64,000 nt of DNA from CAYVVD01 sp964454975 (GCA_964454975.1 CAYVVD010000001.1:206104-270103), one strand, 5' to 3'. Positions 1 to 8,568 are shown, numbered from the stretch's first letter. Notes: generated by a model from the letters alone, not told the origin. Program-made: numbers and translations.

Positions 1-2
1 TA

Positions 3-1988
3 AGATACCGTGAAGTTGATTCCTTAGAAACAGTTTACCTGTATGGCAGGGGTACAGCCCCGGATATAACACACGAGGATGTGCTTATTGAACCATTCAA
101 ATGCAGGGGAGATATCAGGGATACTATATTAAACATTAGAAATAATGGAACGGGCGAATTGAAGATAAGCGATTTATTGCTTAATAGTGAAGATGCTGAT
201 GATTTCAAGGTAAACATTATAAACGGAAATAATATTCCACCGGGGGACACATTAAAGCTGAATATTGGTTTTACTCCTCAAAATACGGGTGTTAAGTATT
301 CTGAAATAATTATAAAGCACAATTTAGATTTTAGCCTGAAGGATTCTACAACAATCAAGGTATTTGCCGCCCTTGACAGTACAGAGTTAGCTTTATCAAA
401 CACTATAATCCGGTTTGAGGATATTGCTCCAAATGTCGAGGAAGTACAGGAAATATATTTACTTAATTTGGGCGACTACTCTGTTGAGTGGTTCCCTCCG
501 GTAGACCTTGATTTTGCTGTAATAGAAAGTATTGAACCACAGATTACTCCTCCAAACGACAGCTCATTGGTAACAGTCAGATTCCTTGGAGCAGAAGAGA
601 ATAAACTGTTTGATACTACTTATACCTTTTTGGATGATTGTAATAATGAAGCGACATTATCAATAATTGCAAACACAGGTATAAATGATGCTCAAATAAG
701 CTCAGATGCATCAGTTAATTTTAACACAGTTGTATGCGACGAAACATCGAAATTCGCATTAGATATAGAAAATTCTGGTTCAACACCTCTTGTTATTGCA
801 AATTACTATTTTGAGGGCGGGAATTTCAATGACTTTGAAACCTGTGAATCAGTAACTGAAATATTAGTTCCTGCAGGTCTGTCAGAAATGATAGAGCTCT
901 GTTTTACTCCTTCAAGTCCGGGCGAAAAATTAAGCGATTTTGTGCTTGTAACTAATGCAAAGAATGCATTGGATGGGAAATATAAAATCCCTGTATCCGG
1001 GAAAAAGGAACTTGTTGCATTGAGAATGGGAAAAGATACACTCCATTTCGATGTATTGTTTTCACAAACAGCTCAAACTGATTCAATTGCAATCATCAAT
1101 ATTGGTTCAATTGCAAGTATTATTAACTTCGAAGATAAGCAGGGTGATAAATTCAATATTAAATCAATTTTTCCACCTGAGACCGGGCCTGATGAATCTT
1201 CAACAATGATTATTGAATTTGAGGGTGGCGATGAGGGGGAACACTATGAAGGTATGGTGCAAGTCATTGATAGGTGTGGTTTTAAGCTTCCGTTGTATTT
1301 AGTGGCGGATGTCAGAGGAGACAGGTTTATTACGCTCGAACCAAAGAGTTTTGATGCAGATGCCGGTGAAACAAAGCAGCTTATTATTACCATTGATAAT
1401 CCCAAATCGCTCGACCTGTCCGGTATTGATTCAGTTACTGCTACACTGATTTATGATGCTACATTGATAGTACCCCTTGAAGGATTCACAAAAGATACTG
1501 TAATAAACGAGATTCGATATACGGATATTAGTATTGGTAATGATCAAGTACAAAATGGATATTCAATGCCGGTACTTATCACGCTTGGCAGGACTGATTC
1601 CACAGATTTAAAAATAAAAAGTACAACTATCCATGGGGATGGTTCAATTTATCCATTGACTTCAGATGGTCAATTCATATTAACCGGTGTATGCATTGAA
1701 GCATTGCCACGTTTTATTGGTGATGCGGGATTATTTTTTCTCGAACAGAACGTACCCAATCCTGCCGAAAATTCAACAAAAATTACTTTTAGGCTAATAG
1801 AAAAGAGCAGTGCAACGCTCGAATTATATGACCTTTATGGCAGAAAATTGGAGCTAATGTTTGAAGCTATCGGGCCGGGTGAATTCGAACACGTTCTTGA
1901 CCTCAAGACTTATCCCGCTGGAACGTACTTCTATATCCTTCGTACAGAATCATCTTTTGAACTCAGGAAGATGACTGTTTTCAGGTAA
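3..1988 (+). CDS. T9SS-sorted surface protein with ASH/choice-of-anchor-like repeats (5' truncated)
   Basis: The reading frame is open from base 3, so the true start lies upstream of the window; the GTG at 81 is only an internal codon. The visible part consists of repeated Ig-like beta-sandwich units with hallmarks of ASH/choice-of-anchor-D domains (for example GFTPQNTG near 295 and CFTPSSPG near 900, each after a C/D-rich strand). The last ~80 residues start at LEQNVPNPAENS and contain LYDLYGRK and a YPAGTYFYIL strand, a typical type A T9SS C-terminal sorting domain. The product is therefore expected to cross the outer membrane by T9SS and become surface-attached or released. No enzymatic motif is visible; a structural or adhesion role is inference. 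A hairpin with a T-run follows 12 bases after the stop. Confidence 0.85.
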   Translation, partial: RYREVDSLETVYLYGRGTAPDITHEDVLIEPFKCRGDIRDTILNIRNNGTGELKISDLLLNSEDADDFKVNIINGNNIPPGDTLKLNIGFTPQNTGVKYSEIIIKHNLDFSLKDSTTIKVFAALDSTELALSNTIIRFEDIAPNVEEVQEIYLLNLGDYSVEWFPPVDLDFAVIESIEPQITPPNDSSLVTVRFLGAEENKLFDTTYTFLDDCNNEATLSIIANTGINDAQISSDASVNFNTVVCDETSKFALDIENSGSTPLVIANYYFEGGNFNDFETCESVTEILVPAGLSEMIELCFTPSSPGEKLSDFVLVTNAKNALDGKYKIPVSGKKELVALRMGKDTLHFDVLFSQTAQTDSIAIINIGSIASIINFEDKQGDKFNIKSIFPPETGPDESSTMIIEFEGGDEGEHYEGMVQVIDRCGFKLPLYLVADVRGDRFITLEPKSFDADAGETKQLIITIDNPKSLDLSGIDSVTATLIYDATLIVPLEGFTKDTVINEIRYTDISIGNDQVQNGYSMPVLITLGRTDSTDLKIKSTTIHGDGSIYPLTSDGQFILTGVCIEALPRFIGDAGLFFLEQNVPNPAENSTKITFRLIEKSSATLELYDLYGRKLELMFEAIGPGEFEHVLDLKTYPAGTYFYILRTESSFELRKMTVFR

Positions 1989-1999
1989 ATTACAAATAG

Positions 2000-2025
2000 A
2001 AGGAAATTCTAATTTTTCCTTTTTT
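2000..2025 (+). terminator. Intrinsic terminator after the T9SS protein gene
   Basis: A 7-bp stem (AAGGAAA at 2000-2006 with TTTCCTT at 2015-2021) is followed by a T-rich stretch, 12 bases after the stop codon at 1988. Confidence 0.6.
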
Positions 2026-2031
2026 CTTGAA

Positions 2032-2426
2032 ATGCCGCAAAAACTCAATTATCAGTATATCCGGAATTTACGGAATAGAGAAAGAGAACTAAGAAATAAT
2101 CCTACTTTTGCCAAAAAAACATGCTCTTATTTAATTGGGGAAAAATGCACGGATATGATTCTGATAGGCAAAATCCAATTGGAAATTATTTATGACTCCT
2201 TCTGTTCGGATTTGCAACTTGCAACTGAAGTTGACGGTAAAAGTCATGACAGAAATGAAGTAAAGAAAATGACGTAAAAAAGGAGCTGTTTGCCAAAGAT
2301 CCAGGATTGAAATTAATGAGACTCAGAGATGAGAAGATATCAAGGAATAGGGAGTATGTGTTGGAAAAACTAAGGAGGTATATAATGGATTTCGAAAATG
2401 ATAAATCACGAAATTATGGTAAATAA
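2032..2426 (+). pseudogene. Frameshifted DUF559 endonuclease-like gene
   Basis: Three reading frames together restore a DUF559 protein (restriction-endonuclease-like fold, related to Vsr/MTES families). Frame 1 from 2032 gives MPQKLNYQYIRNLRNRERE..NNPTFAKK; a second frame from about 2121 gives GKMHGYDSDRQNPIGNYL; frame 1 again gives FCSDLQLATEVDGKSHD, the conserved E-V-D-G core; a third frame from about 2269 gives DVKKELFAKDPGLKLMRLRDEK through EKLRRYIMDF and stops at 2426. At least three frame changes are needed, plus loss of the usual VDFFC junction, so an intact protein is unlikely. An 81-residue open frame covers only part of it. DUF559 genes are often solitary and mobile in Bacteroidota; this one looks like a decaying copy. 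Confidence 0.8.
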
Positions 2427-2440
2427 TTTTTAACATACCC

Positions 2441-2463
2441 AACCCCCTCCTGAGAGGAGGTTG
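2441..2463. repeat. Short palindrome downstream of serC
   Basis: CCTCCT (2446-2451) pairs with AGGAGG (2455-2460) around a GAG loop. It lies just beyond the serC stop and may end the serC transcript, but no T-run is seen on the minus strand. A related C/G-rich palindrome sits at 3630-3652 on the other side of serC. Confidence 0.4.
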
Positions 2464-2476
2464 AGTGTGTGATAAA

Positions 2477-3562
2477 TCACTTGTTTTCCTTCATAAATTC
2501 TTCCATGAATTTTACAAGCGCCTCTACCGATTCATAAGTACATGCATTGTAAATAGAAGCACGGCAACCGCCAACGGAACGGTGGCCTTTCAGATTTGTC
2601 ATATTGTTGCGGGCACGTGCCTCGGATACAAATTTAGCTTCAAGTTCCGGTGTTGGCAAGTTCCATGTAACATTCATAATAGAGCGGTCTTCCTTACTCT
2701 GAACGGTTCCTTTATAAAAGCCTGGATTTGCATCAATAAAATCATATAACAGGTTTGATTTTTTCTCATTCATTGTTTGGACGGCTTCGAGCCCACCCTG
2801 GCGCTCAATCCATTTGAAAGTCCTGCCAACAACAAAAACAGGCAAGCATGGAGGTGTATTGAACATTGAGTCCTTGTCGAGGTGTGTTTTGTAGTTAAGC
2901 ATAGTCGGTGCTTTGCCTGTGCTCTTTTTCTCGAAATATTCGTTTTTGATTATTACCATAGTAACGCCTGCCGGACCAATGTTTTTCTGTGCGCCGGCAT
3001 AAATCAGACTGAATTTCGAAAAATCAATCTCACGGGATAAAATATCGGAGGACATATCGCAAATTAGTGGCACATCGCCGGTATCAGGAAATACATTCCA
3101 ACGTGTGCCGTAGATTGTATTATTTGATGTAAGATGGACGTAGTCAGCATCTGCATTAAAGCTGATTTCCTTCGGTATATAATTAAAATTCGCATCTTCT
3201 GAGCTTGCGACAACATCACATTTGCTGAGCCATTTAGCTTCTTTGATTGCTTTTTTCGACCATGCGCCGGTATTAACGTAATCAGCTTTGGTGCTCAGGA
3301 AGTTATAAGGCACCATCAGGAATTGCGTGCTGGCACCGCCTCCAAGAAACAATACTGAGTATTCTGTTGGCGATAGGCCCATTATTTTAAGAGCGCCAGA
3401 CTGCGCATCTTTAAATACTTCATCAAATTCTTTGGAACGGTGGCTAATTTCCATTACGGACATTCCGGAACCGTTAAAATCCATTACTGCTTCGGCAGTT
3501 TCCTTAAGTACATCTACCGGGAGGACTGCCGGCCCTGCACTGAAATTATGTGCTCTGCTCAT
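2477..3562 (-). CDS. serC: Phosphoserine aminotransferase SerC
   Basis: Converts 3-phosphohydroxypyruvate and glutamate to O-phosphoserine and 2-oxoglutarate, the second step of serine synthesis; a PLP enzyme of the class V aminotransferase fold, cytosolic. The 361-residue length is typical. The N-terminus has the family-specific NFSAGPA..P motif, then GGGAST near residue 75 for phosphate binding, TSNNTIYGT near 145 and the PLP lysine in AGAQKN (K193). The C-terminus has KGHRSVGGCRASIYNA, the substrate-phosphate arginine region. The ATG at 3562 is preceded by AAAGGTGTC, a plausible ribosome binding site. The partner serA lies 4 kb away on the other strand, so the pair is clustered but not in one operon. 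Confidence 0.97.
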   Translation of the reverse strand: MSRAHNFSAGPAVLPVDVLKETAEAVMDFNGSGMSVMEISHRSKEFDEVFKDAQSGALKIMGLSPTEYSVLFLGGGASTQFLMVPYNFLSTKADYVNTGAWSKKAIKEAKWLSKCDVVASSEDANFNYIPKEISFNADADYVHLTSNNTIYGTRWNVFPDTGDVPLICDMSSDILSREIDFSKFSLIYAGAQKNIGPAGVTMVIIKNEYFEKKSTGKAPTMLNYKTHLDKDSMFNTPPCLPVFVVGRTFKWIERQGGLEAVQTMNEKKSNLLYDFIDANPGFYKGTVQSKEDRSIMNVTWNLPTPELEAKFVSEARARNNMTNLKGHRSVGGCRASIYNACTYESVEALVKFMEEFMKENK

Positions 3563-3629
3563 CTGACACCTTTGATTTGAATTGAAATATCACTGGTTAA
3601 TTGCTGGAATACATTGTCACACTTTGACT

Positions 3630-3652
3630 CCTCCCGCAATTGGCCGGGGAGG
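3630..3652. repeat. C/G-rich dispersed palindrome
   Basis: CCTCCC and GGGAGG arms flank an 11-base GCAATTGGCCG core. Palindromes of this C/G-rich kind recur in intergenic DNA of many Bacteroidota (general knowledge); here it lies in AT-rich DNA upstream of serC. Confidence 0.45.
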
Positions 3653-3780
3653 TGTTCAGTGCGACATAGTTTTGATAATTTTAAATTATGGCAGGCTGAG
3701 AGTAGTCGCAGCCTGTCACGAATCAAAAATTCAATAAATCTTCAAAAACTACGTTGCCTTTTTTCCTTTACAAAGAACAA

Positions 3781-3903
3781 GCAGACAAAATTAAAATATT
3801 TGGGATTATTCTCATAATTAGCCGGCTGTTTATTATTGACTAAGAGCCGTATTAAAAAAGATTAATCCTGATGTACTAAATGGATTCATCCATTCTTATA
3901 CTA
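3781..3903 (+). repeat. Copy A of a duplicated tauE leader plus first codons
   Basis: Ungapped alignment with 5935-6057 gives about 97 matches in 123 positions by my count. The block ends with ATGGATTCA (ATG at 3880), which matches the TTGGATTCA start of the TauE-like gene (TTG at 6034), and eight codons beyond it still resemble that gene. Downstream similarity then stops. It is best read as the relic of a partial duplication. Confidence 0.7.
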
Positions 3904-4040
3904 ACTTTTTAAATATTCTTTATTTACGGGTTATTGTGTCACAACCATCACAAACCCTTTTTTATCACTTACAATATAAATTTCTTCCGGATAAATCAGA
4001 TTAGATAGGATATATCTGAAAATGATGTGATTCCGGTGTT

Positions 4041-5468
4041 CTATGGAATTTGATAAACTTTGAGAACATTCTGCGGAAGGATACTGTTCGATGTTAATCC
4101 GGCTACGAAAACAACATTATCTCCTTCATTTACATAATCAATATCCTTTATGTAATCGGTGATATTGACATAGATATCTTTCCTTTCATCTATCTGAGGT
4201 ACATGAATTGAGTAAACTCCCCACACAAAACAAAGAATTCTCATTGTTTCGATACTGTCAGTCATTGCAAGTATTGGTATGCACGGACGATATTTTGAAA
4301 TATACTGAGCAGTATCGCCGGTCCCTGTGATGGATATTATGGCTGATGAACCTGTGCGCCTTGCTAATACACACGAGGCATTTGCCAGAGCATCAGAGAA
4401 GTCTTTTAGTTTCTCCCTTGGCGTCTCCGCTTCATAGTCTAAAGTGCAATATTTTTTCTCAACCGAAACAATTATCCTTTTCATATAATCAACTGCTTCA
4501 ACAGGATAATCTCCTACACTGGTTTCACCTGAAAGCATTACTGCATCAGCGCCATCAAGCACAGCGTTTGCAACATCACTGGCTTCAGCCCTTGTAGGAC
4601 GAGGATTCCGGATCATCGACTCAAGCATTTGAGTAGCTACAATCACGGGTTTCCCATAAAAATTACATTTTTCTATGATCTCTTTTTGTACAAGGGGAAC
4701 TTCTTCTGCCGGCATCTCAAGTCCCAGATCTCCCCTAGCGACCATTATCATATCTGTCTCTTTAATTATCCGACTGATGTGGCTAACCGCTTCAGATCTT
4801 TCAATTTTTGATACAATTGGGATAGACTTCCCCAATGTTTTCATTGCCGATTTTAACTCTAATAGATCATTTTCTGTCCTTACAAAGGACATAGCTAACG
4901 CATCAACATCATGTTCAAGTATAAATCTTAAATCTGCCATGTCTTTATTACTGAGTGACGGTGCTGATGACTCAATTCCGGGAATAATAATACCTTTATT
5001 ATTTTTTAATAATCCACCCTTAACAACTGTAGTTCGAATTTCATCAGTTGTTATCTCGTTTATCTTTAAAATAATATATCCATCATCAAGAAGTACTTCT
5101 TTACCAACTCTTGCATCCTTAATCAAGCCCGGGAAAGTAGTACCAACAATTTTACTGTTTCCTTTATCTATTTCTCTGTTTGTGATAATAAATTGCCGAC
5201 CATTCTCAAGACGGGCACCACTATTTTCCATAATTCCCGTACGGATCTTAGGGCCTTGCAGATCGCCAAGAATTGCTATAGGGGTACCGGCTTTTTCTTC
5301 TGCTGCTCTTATGTTGCTTATTAGTTTTGCGTGGTCTTCATGTGTTCCATGCGAGAAATTCAACCTTGCTACATTCATTCCGGCAAAAATCAAATTACAA
5401 ATTGTTTCAACGTTATTAGTTGCGGGGCCAACTGTGCAAACTATCTTAGTCTTTGCAGGAACCTGCAT
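4041..5468 (-). CDS. pyk: Pyruvate kinase
   Basis: Last step of glycolysis: phosphoenolpyruvate + ADP to pyruvate + ATP. The 475-residue protein starts with TKIVCTVGPAT, followed by NFSHGTHEDH (residues ~38-47), the B-domain entry LGDLQGPKIRTG, the active-site signature SKIERSEAV..MVARGDLGLEMP (catalytic Lys in KIE; Mg-binding Glu/Asp in ERS and GDLG), and MLESMIRNPRPTRAEASDVANAVLDGADAVMLSGET. The C-terminal domain is of normal size, without the extra PEP-utiliser domain seen in some Gram-positives. Transcribed alone on the minus strand from ATG 5468; the upstream 565 bases hold its promoter, but I could not identify a clear one. Confidence 0.97.
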   Translation of the reverse strand: MQVPAKTKIVCTVGPATNNVETICNLIFAGMNVARLNFSHGTHEDHAKLISNIRAAEEKAGTPIAILGDLQGPKIRTGIMENSGARLENGRQFIITNREIDKGNSKIVGTTFPGLIKDARVGKEVLLDDGYIILKINEITTDEIRTTVVKGGLLKNNKGIIIPGIESSAPSLSNKDMADLRFILEHDVDALAMSFVRTENDLLELKSAMKTLGKSIPIVSKIERSEAVSHISRIIKETDMIMVARGDLGLEMPAEEVPLVQKEIIEKCNFYGKPVIVATQMLESMIRNPRPTRAEASDVANAVLDGADAVMLSGETSVGDYPVEAVDYMKRIIVSVEKKYCTLDYEAETPREKLKDFSDALANASCVLARRTGSSAIISITGTGDTAQYISKYRPCIPILAMTDSIETMRILCFVWGVYSIHVPQIDERKDIYVNITDYIKDIDYVNEGDNVVFVAGLTSNSILPQNVLKVYQIP

Positions 5469-6033
5469 TTTTTACCTCGTTTTAATTAAAATTTATAGAA
5501 GTTTCTGTTCATACTCAGCTAACATGAAACATATGGTAGTCTCATAATTAACAGGATCTCATCTAATGTCATTCTCGCGAAGGCGAGAATCAAGTATTTA
5601 TCACTGTTTTTAGATTCGGGCATTTGCAAGAACGACCAGAATCTTTACCTATAAGACAGCATCATTATAGAATATTGTTTTAATATTTCTCCTGAATAAT
5701 CCTTAATTAATCAATAGCCGGATTTATCCCTGGTTCAATAGTACCTTCTTTCACGAAACAAAAGGCGCTTTCACCCTGAACAACATTTGACAAATTAGAG
5801 CAGGGCATTGTTGCTCTGATTCCAGATAGCCAAAAGCTGTATTCAAAAAAAAATGCTTGTTTACCATATACACATGATTCAAAAAAACTATTACGCCGAA
5901 ATCAGCGATATCTTGTCCGGAATTTGCCATATCAGCAGACAAAATTAAATTAATTGGGATTATTCTCATAATTTGCAGGCTTTAATTAACTGACTATGAG
6001 CAGGATTAACATAGATTAATCCCAATATGCAAA
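5469..6033. other. Intergenic region between pyk and the TauE-like gene
   Basis: 565 bases without a supported gene. It contains the divergent leaders of pyk and the TauE-like gene, a perfect 8-bp palindrome at 5571-5590 of the TGTCATTC family, and most of copy B of the duplicated leader (5935-6057). A 72-codon open frame on the minus strand (5751-5969) starts inside copy B, has no recognisable motif and is not called. Confidence 0.7.
5571..5590. repeat. TGTCATTC-family palindrome, perfect 8-bp stem
   Basis: ATTCTCGC (5571-5578), GAAG loop, GCGAGAAT (5583-5590), preceded by TGTC. A similar unit is at 44434-44460 and decayed relatives are near 52143 and 63802. Confidence 0.6.
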
Positions 6034-6057
6034 TTGGATTCATATATACTCATATTA
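5935..6057 (+). repeat. Copy B of the duplicated leader (functional tauE leader)
   Basis: Matches 3781-3903 at about 79% without gaps. It contains a conserved 18-base block (GGGATTATTCTCATAATT) and an inverted repeat GGATTAA/TTAATCC at 6003-6022, just upstream of the TTG start at 6034. Confidence 0.7.
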
Positions 6058-6780
6058 GTGCTGGCAATTCTTTTTGTTTCAAGTTTTGTACGCTCGGCAT
6101 TCGGATTTGGCGATGCTCTTATTGCAATGCCGCTTCTTGTTTTTTTAATAGATATAAAAATTGCTACTCCTATTGTGGCTCTTGCAGCAATACTTATCGC
6201 TACAATAATTTTAATAGAAGAATTTCGCAGATTTGATTTAAAACGTCACCTGCCCTTGATACTGTACAGTGTAGCAGGCATACCATTTGGGTTATTTTAC
6301 CTCAGGCATGCAGGTGAATCACTCGTTAAGATTGTGCTTGGTGTTGTGCTTTTTATATTTAGCCTTTATAATATACTAAAACCCGGAATGTTGAATTTGA
6401 AAAGTAATAAATCCAAACCGGTTTTTGGTTTCCTGGGTGGACTGCTTGGTGGCGCCTATAACACAAATGGCCCGCCTATAATAATTTACGGCATGCTTAG
6501 GGGATGGGAACCTGCTGAATTCCGGACTATCCTGCAGGGTATTTTCTTCCCTGTAAACCTGACTATCATAATCGGTCATGGCTTGGGTGGATTCTGGACT
6601 TCTGAAGTGATTGAAACATTCCTTTATGCTCTGCCGGTAATACTGGTTGCAATTTTTGCCGGGAGATTTGTAAACAAGCGAATCAGCATTCAGAGTTTTG
6701 TAAGGCTGATTTATTTCATGCTGCTTGCTATTTCAATTGTGCTGTTAGTTTCAGGTGCGGGGCCCCTCATAGAAATATAG
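6034..6780 (+). CDS. TauE/SafE-family membrane transporter
   Basis: Integral membrane protein of 248 residues with about eight hydrophobic segments. The N-terminal half has the family-typical RSAFGFGDALIAMPLL (charged R-S then F-G-F-G in the first hairpin) and the second half repeats the pattern in GFLGGLLGGAYNTNGPPIIIYGML, including the NGPP signature. TauE/SafE proteins export sulfite, sulfoacetate or other small organic anions; the substrate cannot be told from sequence. The start is TTG 6034: the duplicated copy has ATG at the homologous position, which supports this choice, though no clear ribosome binding site precedes it. The 3' end overlaps the convergent CPBP gene by 30 bases. Confidence 0.85.
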   Translation: MDSYILILVLAILFVSSFVRSAFGFGDALIAMPLLVFLIDIKIATPIVALAAILIATIILIEEFRRFDLKRHLPLILYSVAGIPFGLFYLRHAGESLVKIVLGVVLFIFSLYNILKPGMLNLKSNKSKPVFGFLGGLLGGAYNTNGPPIIIYGMLRGWEPAEFRTILQGIFFPVNLTIIIGHGLGGFWTSEVIETFLYALPVILVAIFAGRFVNKRISIQSFVRLIYFMLLAISIVLLVSGAGPLIEI

Positions 6781-7374
6781 ACCAAGCCCAACGGTAAATA
6801 CATATCCACCATAAATACCGTGTTCTATTGCAGCGACAAGAATTGAACCTGTGTCACGGTATGTTCGGGCAAACAAAATCCCACCAAGCAGTGAAAATCC
6901 AATTGCAATCCAGTTATCATAAATAATATGAAGAAAGGCAAATACTAAAGCGTTTGATAAAATCATAATCCAACCGGAGCCGACAAGCTTACCATAACGG
7001 TGAAAGAAAAATGCACGGTAAACTATCTCTTGTGTATAAGCTGAAAGAGCAGGGTAGAGTAACATTACAAGAGCCCAAAGCCAGGGACGATAATGTGGAA
7101 ACTTGAGGAATGTCCATGGCTGATAGAAGTAGACAAAAAAGAATAATAAAAGGGCAATTATGATAAACCTGAGTAATATTTTGGGCAGGTAATCAAGTAA
7201 TTTATCGATGGAGAAGAAACGTTTGTTATCAAAGGATTTATCCCTGAAAAGTATAAAAGTGATAATTCCTGTTACAGCTATAAGTACAGGTATCTTTGGA
7301 ATACCTACGGGATCAAAATAAAAAACAAGCGGTATTAAAATAAATACAAATAAAAACTCGGCTAATTTTCCCAA
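6751..7374 (-). CDS. CPBP-family intramembrane protease (Abi-like), variant active site
   Basis: Membrane protein of 207 residues with roughly six or seven hydrophobic helices. The CPBP/Rce1-type motifs are present in order: QEIVYRAFF (usually EExxxR; the first Glu is Gln here), FAFLHII (motif 2, FxxxH) and EHGIYGG (motif 3 His). Rce1-like CPBP proteins are glutamate intramembrane proteases; bacterial members act in bacteriocin self-immunity, protein maturation or unknown roles. The second Glu and both His are retained, so activity is possible. It faces the TauE-like gene tail to tail with a 30-base overlap. A second CPBP protein, with canonical EE, is encoded at 42698-43324. Confidence 0.8.
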   Translation of the reverse strand: MGKLAEFLFVFILIPLVFYFDPVGIPKIPVLIAVTGIITFILFRDKSFDNKRFFSIDKLLDYLPKILLRFIIIALLLFFFVYFYQPWTFLKFPHYRPWLWALVMLLYPALSAYTQEIVYRAFFFHRYGKLVGSGWIMILSNALVFAFLHIIYDNWIAIGFSLLGGILFARTYRDTGSILVAAIEHGIYGGYVFTVGLGLYFYEGPRT

Positions 7375-7581
7375 TCAAAATCCTCTATAAATTTCAATAC
7401 TTTGACGAATGGAAAGTTATACGGTTTTAAATAACTTATTGTATCAATGATTGATTTATTCACGGTATAGAAGATGCCCAAAATAGATTAAAATCGCACT
7501 TTTTCACACGGCTTTTCCAGGTAATCTACCTTGTAATAATGCAACCCATTTCCACACAAAATTTACAAAAGCCTCTATTTT

Positions 7582-7612
7582 TTTGTTGCATTTTCCATTT
7601 TGGTTAATTTTG
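7582..7612 (+). promoter_or_regulatory. Bacteroidetes-type promoter of serA
   Basis: TTTG at 7582-7585, 19-base spacer, TAATTTTG at 7605-7612: an exact match to the Bacteroidetes primary-sigma consensus (-33 TTTG, -7 TAnnTTTG). The predicted start near 7619 gives a leader of about 35 bases before ATG 7654. Confidence 0.75.
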
Positions 7613-7653
7613 GAGATTGTTTTGAAATCAGTTTATTTAATAAAAGGTACAAA

Positions 7654-8559
7654 ATGAAAGTTCTCGTCAGCGACGGAATACACCCCAAAGGAGCAGAAAT
7701 GCTGCGCAATGCCGGCCACGAAGTTATAGAAGAGAAATACTCACCTGATGAATTACTCGAAAAGATTTCCGGATTTGATGCAATTATCGTACGTTCCGCT
7801 ACAAAAGTTCCTAAAGAAGTAATAGATGCAGGCAAGCTGAAATGTATTGCTCGAGGTGGTGTGGGCTTGGACAATATTGATACAGCTTATGCTAAGGAAA
7901 AGGGAATTCCTGTTCTTAATACTCCCGGTGCTTCCTCTATTTCAGTTGCTGAGCTTGCAATAGCACACATGATGGGTATCGGTCGCTTTTTGCACCGCAG
8001 CAAGATGGAGATGATGGATGGTAAATGGCCGAAGAAAGATTATAAAGCGGGGAGGGAAGTTACCGGCAAAACACTTGGTCTTATTGGAATTGGCAACATC
8101 GGTAAAGAAACTGCAAAGCGTGCGCTTGGGCTGCAAATGAAAGTTATAGCTCATGATCCTTTTGTTAAAGAGATTGATATGGATATTCGCTTGGTAGATA
8201 AAGATGAACTACTTGCAAAGGCTGATTATATATCCCTCCATATACCATTTATTAAAGAGCAGGGTCCGGTTCTCGCTGAAGCGGAATTTGCAAAAATGAA
8301 AGATGGTGTTGTTATTATTAATTGTTCGAGAGGAGGTGTTGTAAAAGAAACCGCTTTGCTTGATGCTCTAAACAGCGGCAAAGTTGATTATGCTGCAATG
8401 GATGTTTATGAAACAGAACCACCTACTGAAGCACAACAGGAATTAATCAAACATCCTAACACTGCGGTCACACCACATATTGGCGCTTCAACCAACGAAG
8501 CACAGGAACGCGTAGGAACAGAAATAGCACAAAAAGTAATTGACGCATTAGCTAACTAA
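7654..8559 (+). CDS. serA: D-3-phosphoglycerate dehydrogenase SerA (short form)
   Basis: Oxidises 3-phosphoglycerate to 3-phosphohydroxypyruvate with NAD, the first step of serine synthesis. The 301-residue protein has the 2-hydroxyacid dehydrogenase layout: substrate-domain ARGGVGLDNID (res ~67-76), NAD-binding GLIGIGNIGKE (GxGxxG at 145-150) with acidic HDP after the next strand, then NCSRGGVVKE, and the catalytic His in TPHIGAST. It lacks the C-terminal ACT/ASB regulatory domains of the long forms, so direct allosteric serine feedback is unlikely. I prefer ATG 7654, preceded by AAAAGG, over TTG 7600, which would lie within the promoter. The DUF1015 gene follows after 9 bases and is probably co-transcribed. 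Confidence 0.96.
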   Translation: MKVLVSDGIHPKGAEMLRNAGHEVIEEKYSPDELLEKISGFDAIIVRSATKVPKEVIDAGKLKCIARGGVGLDNIDTAYAKEKGIPVLNTPGASSISVAELAIAHMMGIGRFLHRSKMEMMDGKWPKKDYKAGREVTGKTLGLIGIGNIGKETAKRALGLQMKVIAHDPFVKEIDMDIRLVDKDELLAKADYISLHIPFIKEQGPVLAEAEFAKMKDGVVIINCSRGGVVKETALLDALNSGKVDYAAMDVYETEPPTEAQQELIKHPNTAVTPHIGASTNEAQERVGTEIAQKVIDALAN

Positions 8560-8568
8560 GGAGGGAAA

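Larger units (their letters stand above)
3563..4040. other. Intergenic region between serC and pyk with a palindrome and a duplicated tauE leader
   Basis: A 478-base stretch without a convincing gene. It holds the serC leader, a C/G-rich palindrome (CCTCCC 3630-3635 with GGGAGG 3647-3652), and from 3781 a 123-base block that aligns without gaps to 5935-6057 upstream of the TauE-like gene. The small open frames here show no recognisable motif. Confidence 0.7.

Noticed and set aside
3614..3817. 67-codon plus-strand open frame after serC
   Set aside because: Spans the C/G palindrome and the start of the duplicated block; composition and content do not look coding.
5751..5969. 72-codon open frame on the minus strand in the pyk/tauE gap
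   Set aside because: Starts inside the duplicated leader, no ribosome binding site, no recognisable motif, and lies in repeat-rich DNA.
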